A program made the translations under genes and the position numbers. The notes beneath the pieces are model-generated. The model made no database searches. It was not told the DNA's origin and saw only the letters and a list, made by a program, of their open reading frames with translations. Positions 7,958 to 10,809 of a stretch of DNA of 10,809 bases are shown here, in pieces; position 1 is the stretch's first letter; every line of letters begins with the position of its first letter. Source of the DNA: an uncultured Ignavibacteriales bacterium (GTDB lineage Bacteria; Bacteroidota; Ignavibacteria; Ignavibacteriales; Ignavibacteriaceae); assembly GCA_913053915.1 (NCBI GenBank), contig CAJXGP010000025.1:1-10809 (forward strand). The letters are read 5' to 3'.

Positions 7958-7961
7958 GGAG
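7958..7961 (+). promoter_or_regulatory. Ribosome binding site of lysA
   Basis: GGAG lies four bases before the ATG at 7966. It supports that ATG as the start of the 423-residue LysA protein. Confidence 0.55.
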
Positions 7962-7965
7962 TTAT

Positions 7966-9237
7966 ATGATTTATTTTGATTCAAACTATTTTACCTATCG
8001 AAAAGACAAATTATTTTGTGAAGAAATAGACGTAGAAGATATAATTAATACGACAGGTAGTCCTGTTTATATTTATAGCAAAAAATTTTTAAAAGATCAC
8101 TATCATGAATTCGATAATGCATTTAAGGAAATAGCACATTCAATTTTTTTTGCAATCAAATCAAACTTCAATTTAAATATTGTCAAACTTTTTGCACAGA
8201 TGAACAGCGGAATAGATGTAAACTCCGACGGCGAGCTATACAGAGCCTTGAAAGTTGGCGTAAATCCGGATAGAATAATTTTCAGCGGAGTAGGTAAAAC
8301 TCAGAATGAAATAGAATTAGCAATAAAAATAGGGTTGCTGATGATAAAAGCCGAGTCGGAAGAAGAAATTCATTTAATAGACAAAACGGCAGCATCAATG
8401 AATAAAATCGCGCCGGTAGCAATTCGCGTCAATCCCGATGTGGATGTTCAAACTCATCCCTATATTTCAACAGGTCTATCCGAAAATAAATTCGGTGTTG
8501 ATGCTGATACGGCAATGAAGATTTATTATGAATTTAAAAGGTTTAAACACATCAAATTTGTAGGAATCGATATGCATATCGGTTCACAAATAACAAAAAT
8601 CGAACCGTTTGTTGAAGCTGCAGAAAAATTATCTAAACTTTATTTTCAGCTAAAATCAAAAGGTATAAAATTAGAACACTTCGATATGGGCGGAGGTATC
8701 GGTGTTGTATATAAAAATGAAAAAACATTTCGAATAAAAGAATTTGCCGGTGCTCTTATACCACTATTTAAAAAACTTGATTGTAATATTTTTTTTGAAC
8801 CGGGAAGATTTCTAACCGCAAACGGCGGGATTTTAGCAACAAAGGTTTTATATACTAAAAAAAACCATGGTAAAAATTTTATTGTTGTTGACGCTTCCAT
8901 GAGTGAACTCCTAAGACCTAGTATTTACCGGGCATATCATCACATTCAACCTATTAACAAGAAAATAAATGTCGATGAATTTATTACCGATATAGTTGGA
9001 CCTGTGTGTGAAAGCGGTGATTTTTTAGCTAAAGACAGAGAGTTTGTAAAATGCGTGCAAGGCGAGGTGCTCGCCGTTATGTCTGCCGGTGCTTACGGAA
9101 TGGTAATGGCATCAAACTATAATTCAAGAAGGCGTCCACCTGAAGTTCTTGTCGACCGTAATTCGTTCAAAATAATACGAAACCGTGAAACTTTCGACTA
9201 CTTAATTTTCGATGAGTTAAATAAATTGACTATGTAG
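7966..9237 (+). CDS. lysA: Diaminopimelate decarboxylase
   Basis: This pyridoxal-phosphate enzyme of fold type III catalyses the last step of lysine synthesis, meso-diaminopimelate to L-lysine plus CO2, in the cytoplasm. The PLP lysine is in 'FFAIKSN' (K65). Other conserved groups are 'HIGSQ' (204-208), the phosphate-binding 'GGGIG' (242-246), 'EPGR' (278-281), the active-site Cys in 'PVCESGDFLA' (C348) with the substrate-binding E-S-G-D, and 'GAYGMVMASNYNSRRRP' (375-391). Together they point to LysA rather than ornithine/arginine decarboxylase or carboxynorspermidine decarboxylase. Its 423 residues are normal for the family. It is a lone gene here: decayed DNA lies upstream and a repeat-rich 465-base spacer downstream. 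A run of eight or more T follows the stop (about 9240-9247) with no clear hairpin before it. Confidence 0.96.
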   Translation: MIYFDSNYFTYRKDKLFCEEIDVEDIINTTGSPVYIYSKKFLKDHYHEFDNAFKEIAHSIFFAIKSNFNLNIVKLFAQMNSGIDVNSDGELYRALKVGVNPDRIIFSGVGKTQNEIELAIKIGLLMIKAESEEEIHLIDKTAASMNKIAPVAIRVNPDVDVQTHPYISTGLSENKFGVDADTAMKIYYEFKRFKHIKFVGIDMHIGSQITKIEPFVEAAEKLSKLYFQLKSKGIKLEHFDMGGGIGVVYKNEKTFRIKEFAGALIPLFKKLDCNIFFEPGRFLTANGGILATKVLYTKKNHGKNFIVVDASMSELLRPSIYRAYHHIQPINKKINVDEFITDIVGPVCESGDFLAKDREFVKCVQGEVLAVMSAGAYGMVMASNYNSRRRPPEVLVDRNSFKIIRNRETFDYLIFDELNKLTM

Positions 9238-9270
9238 TGTTTTTTTTCGATCTTAACCCTAGAATGCAAG

Positions 9271-9373
9271 GTAGCTATTCTGACAGAATGAGGAGGAAAA
9301 ATTTTGTTTTTCAATTCTCGGTTTTGCCCCAAAAGCGAAAGGATTTTCACATCTTCCGGACGCTCGGAATGGT
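9271..9373. repeat. Degenerate intergenic inverted-repeat element
   Basis: The left end holds CTATTCTGACAGAATGAGG (9275-9293), including the palindrome ATTCTG-A-CAGAAT (9277-9289). The right end holds TTCCGGACGCTCGGAATGG (9354-9372), whose complement contains ATTCCGA, matching the left ATTCTGA at six of seven bases. The general form (a TCATTCTGA-like start and a CGGAATGA-like end) resembles repeats scattered between genes in many Bacteroidota-like genomes, as far as I recall. It codes for nothing. The homology inside the arms is weak, so the boundaries are approximate. Confidence 0.4.
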
Positions 9374-9397
9374 AAAAAAATTAAATTGCGTTATAGG

Positions 9398-9440
9398 ATC
9401 TTATCAGTAATATTCGTGTTATTTTTGGCAGAAAATATTG
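9398..9440 (+). repeat. 43-base direct repeat, copy 1
   Basis: This sequence recurs exactly at 10767-10809. With one mismatch the match extends four bases further left (9394 and 10763). In this copy the frame equivalent to the candidate gene at 10758 reads I-L-S-V-I-F-V-L-F-L-A-E-N-I-D-L and then stops (TAA), with no start codon ahead of it. It may be a fragment duplicated from that gene's 5' end, or both may be members of a repeat family. Confidence 0.9.
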
Positions 9441-9475
9441 ATTTGTAATTGGTTTAATATTTTATAAGAATGATC

Positions 9476-9567
9476 GTATGACTGTATGTTAAAAATTGAT
9501 TTTAGTAAATTAGTCATATGCACAGTGTCCTTCGGACAAACAGTCATACATTTACATACATTCATAC
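9476..9567. repeat. Nested inverted repeats around a TGTCC-TTC-GGACA hairpin
   Basis: GTATGACTGT (9476-9485) has an exact complement at 9540-9549. The longer GTATGACTGTATGT (9476-9489) pairs with 9554-9567 at 13 of 14 positions, so the left arm can choose between two partners. Inside is a perfect hairpin, TGTCC (9526-9530), TTC, GGACA (9534-9538). AGTCATAT/C also recurs as a direct repeat at 9512 and 9542. The symmetry is clear but the function is unknown. It could be a mobile-element relic, a folded RNA leader for the downstream gene, or a protein-binding region. Confidence 0.6.
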
Positions 9568-9702
9568 TTCAAAATTTACTTGTACTGTTAATTTTTCAAT
9601 ATAAATCCCTTTTTGGTTCCGGCTTGTCCAGGTTAGGGTTAATTTAGATCAAAAGAAAATTTAAGTTGAAGAAATCACAAAAACTTTTTCAGTAAATTCC
9701 GC

Positions 9703-10761
9703 ATGAAGAGAAGAAACTTTATAAATACTTTAAGCACCTTTGCAGTAATATCGGCTGTTTCACCGTTGAAGGTTTTTTCTAGAAATGAAACGAGAAAAAC
9801 CATTTATTCAAAAGAATTAATTAAGCCCAAACGATTATTGCCGGGCAATACTATTGGTTTAATTGCTCCAGGTAGTTTTATTACAGAAGATGAGCTAAAA
9901 GAATCAATTCAAAATTTAGAATCACTAGGATTTAAAGTAAAATATACAAACAGAATTTTAGCACGTTACGGTTATTTAGCAGGAAGTGATAAACAGCGCG
10001 CTGCCGACGTGAATGAGATGTTTTCCAGAAATGATATTGACGCTGTCGTAGCAGCGAGAGGTGGATATGGCTGTACAAGGATCCTTCCTCTTCTCGATTA
10101 CAAAACGATTAAAAAAAATCCTAAAATCCTTTTGGGTTACAGCGATGTAACCGCTTTACTATACGGAGTTTTTAAGGAAACCGGTTTAATTTGTTTCCAT
10201 GGCCCGGTAGGCATATCAACATTTAATAAATTTAGTGTGGATCATTTAAAATATGTTTTAGAATATCCACAAGGTTCTTACACAATGTATAATGCAAATG
10301 AAGAAGATAATCCGGATAACGCATTTAATCCCGTTACCATTCGGAACGGAACCGTTAGAGGGAAATTAATTGGGGGAAATCTTTCATTAATTGTTTCTTT
10401 AATCGGCACTCCCTACGACATCGACATGAAAAATGAAATAATTTTTATCGAAGAAATCGATGAGGAACCGTACCGCATTGATAGGATGCTGACTCAAATG
10501 ATAGAGGCAGGTAAATTTGAAAAAGCTGCCGGCATAGCGCTTGGTGTGTTTTTGAATTGTAAACCCAAAGGTAATGATGCCGATGATTCTTTTTCTTTAT
10601 TGGAAGTTCTTTTCGATAGATTATTCGATCTTAATATTCCGGTAGCTTACGGAATGTCATTCGGTCACATAAATGATAAATTTACTCTTCCTTTCGGAAT
10701 CAACGCCGAGTTTAATTCGTTGGAACAAACTTTAACTTTACTTGAACCTGCGGTTTTATGA
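9703..10761 (+). CDS. LD-carboxypeptidase (peptidase S66) with probable Tat leader
   Basis: The 352-residue protein carries the S66 serine peptidase pattern. 'GNTIGLIAPGS' is at 48-58. 'ARGGYG' at 118-123 is followed by the nucleophile region 'LLGYSDVTAL' (Ser147). 'FIEEIDEEPYRIDRML' (248-263) holds the likely catalytic Glu250. 'FGHINDKFTLP' (320-330) holds His322. S66 enzymes remove the terminal D-Ala from the L,D bond after diaminopimelate in muropeptide tetrapeptides during wall recycling; related members cleave microcin C-like compounds. The N-terminus 'MKRRNFINTLSTFAVISAVS' has a twin-arginine pair and a hydrophobic stretch, suggesting Tat export, whereas E. coli LdcA is cytoplasmic. The protein is about 40-50 residues longer than typical LdcA, mainly because of this leader. 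No Shine-Dalgarno site precedes the ATG. It stops in an ATGA overlap with a possible next gene. Confidence 0.93.
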   Translation: MKRRNFINTLSTFAVISAVSPLKVFSRNETRKTIYSKELIKPKRLLPGNTIGLIAPGSFITEDELKESIQNLESLGFKVKYTNRILARYGYLAGSDKQRAADVNEMFSRNDIDAVVAARGGYGCTRILPLLDYKTIKKNPKILLGYSDVTALLYGVFKETGLICFHGPVGISTFNKFSVDHLKYVLEYPQGSYTMYNANEEDNPDNAFNPVTIRNGTVRGKLIGGNLSLIVSLIGTPYDIDMKNEIIFIEEIDEEPYRIDRMLTQMIEAGKFEKAAGIALGVFLNCKPKGNDADDSFSLLEVLFDRLFDLNIPVAYGMSFGHINDKFTLPFGINAEFNSLEQTLTLLEPAVL

Positions 10762-10809
10762 TTAGTATCTTATCAGTAATATTCGTGTTATTTTTGGCAG
10801 AAAATATTG
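10758..10809 (+). CDS. Possible downstream gene, 5' fragment only
   Basis: An ATG at 10758 overlaps the TGA of the carboxypeptidase gene (ATGA), a common sign of translational coupling. The frame stays open to the window edge and reads M-I-S-I-L-S-V-I-F-V-L-F-L-A-E-N-I, a hydrophobic start that could be a membrane segment or signal peptide. Only 17 codons are visible, and most of them lie in the 43-base repeat. If the repeat continues as in copy 1, the frame would stop two codons later. It is therefore a candidate only. Confidence 0.3.
   Translation, partial: MISILSVIFVLFLAENI
10767..10809 (+). repeat. 43-base direct repeat, copy 2
   Basis: It is identical to 9398-9440 and cut by the window edge, so the true repeat may be longer. 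It starts six bases after the carboxypeptidase stop. Together the two copies flank the carboxypeptidase gene as direct repeats 1,369 bases apart. Confidence 0.9.

Larger units (their letters stand above)
9249..9650. repeat. Short inverted pair bracketing the repeat-rich spacer
   Basis: TTAACCCTA (9253-9261) is matched by its exact complement TAGGGTTAA (9634-9642). Both are flanked on the outer side by GATC (9249-9252 and 9647-9650), at slightly different distances. The arms are short and the outer spacing is unequal, so this may be chance, but together they bracket all the other repeats in the spacer and could be worn ends of a roughly 400-base non-coding element. Confidence 0.3.

Noticed and set aside
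8646..8900. Minus-strand 84-codon frame inside lysA
   Set aside because: It is antisense to the conserved GGGIG and EPGR region of lysA and reflects that codon pattern.
9613..9642. GTTCCGGCTTGTCC...TTAGGGTTAA as an integron attC-like site
   Set aside because: The core boxes do not fit the RYYYAAC/GTTRRRY pattern, no paired second half was found, and no integrase or cassette array is present.

Overview
This AT-rich window (about one third G+C by eye) reads as ordinary chromosome from a Gram-negative bacterium of the Bacteroidota/Chlorobi/Ignavibacteria type. The placement is inference. It rests on base composition, codon use, the family variants seen, mixed use of Shine-Dalgarno sites (some genes have a clear GGAG core, others none) and a 'KRRNFI' Tat-type leader. 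I see no tRNA, rRNA, CRISPR array or intact insertion sequence.

Layout. Positions 1-576 (+) are the 3' part of a MarC-family membrane protein gene cut by the window edge. After a 389-base gap, a long run of minus-strand genes (966-6716) falls into two blocks. In transcription order the first is hrcA-grpE-dnaJ (6716 to 3793), a heat-shock repressor with two DnaK co-chaperones; dnaK is not in the window. A gap of about 210 bases with a perfect AT-rich hairpin separates it from the second block: a ComEA-like helix-hairpin-helix protein, a small single-pass membrane protein with a pilin-like stretch, a divergent PilM-like protein, and rsmD (3581 to 966). The ComEA/pilin-like/PilM-like trio hints at a DNA-uptake or type IV pilus-related function, but that is inference.

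From 6717 to 7965 lies about 1.25 kb without an intact gene. In it is a stretch (7305-7526) resembling the N-terminal part of a DUF772-type transposase, broken by stops, so probably an old insertion sequence relic. lysA (diaminopimelate decarboxylase, 7966-9237, +) and an LD-carboxypeptidase (peptidase S66) gene with a probable Tat leader (9703-10761, +) follow. LysA makes lysine from meso-diaminopimelate. LD-carboxypeptidase trims diaminopimelate-containing muropeptides, so the two share a peptidoglycan/lysine theme, although 465 bases of repeat-rich DNA separate them. A further gene may start at 10758, overlapping the carboxypeptidase stop as ATGA, and runs off the window.

The most unusual part is the lysA-carboxypeptidase spacer (9238-9702). 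It holds a degenerate inverted-repeat element, one copy of an exact 43-base sequence that recurs at the extreme right end of the window (10767-10809), a nested set of inverted repeats around a TGTCC-TTC-GGACA hairpin, and a short inverted pair near its ends. I found no convincing new multi-gene system. The items best worth checking are the 43-base duplication, the repeat cluster and the ComEA/pilin-like/PilM-like cassette.
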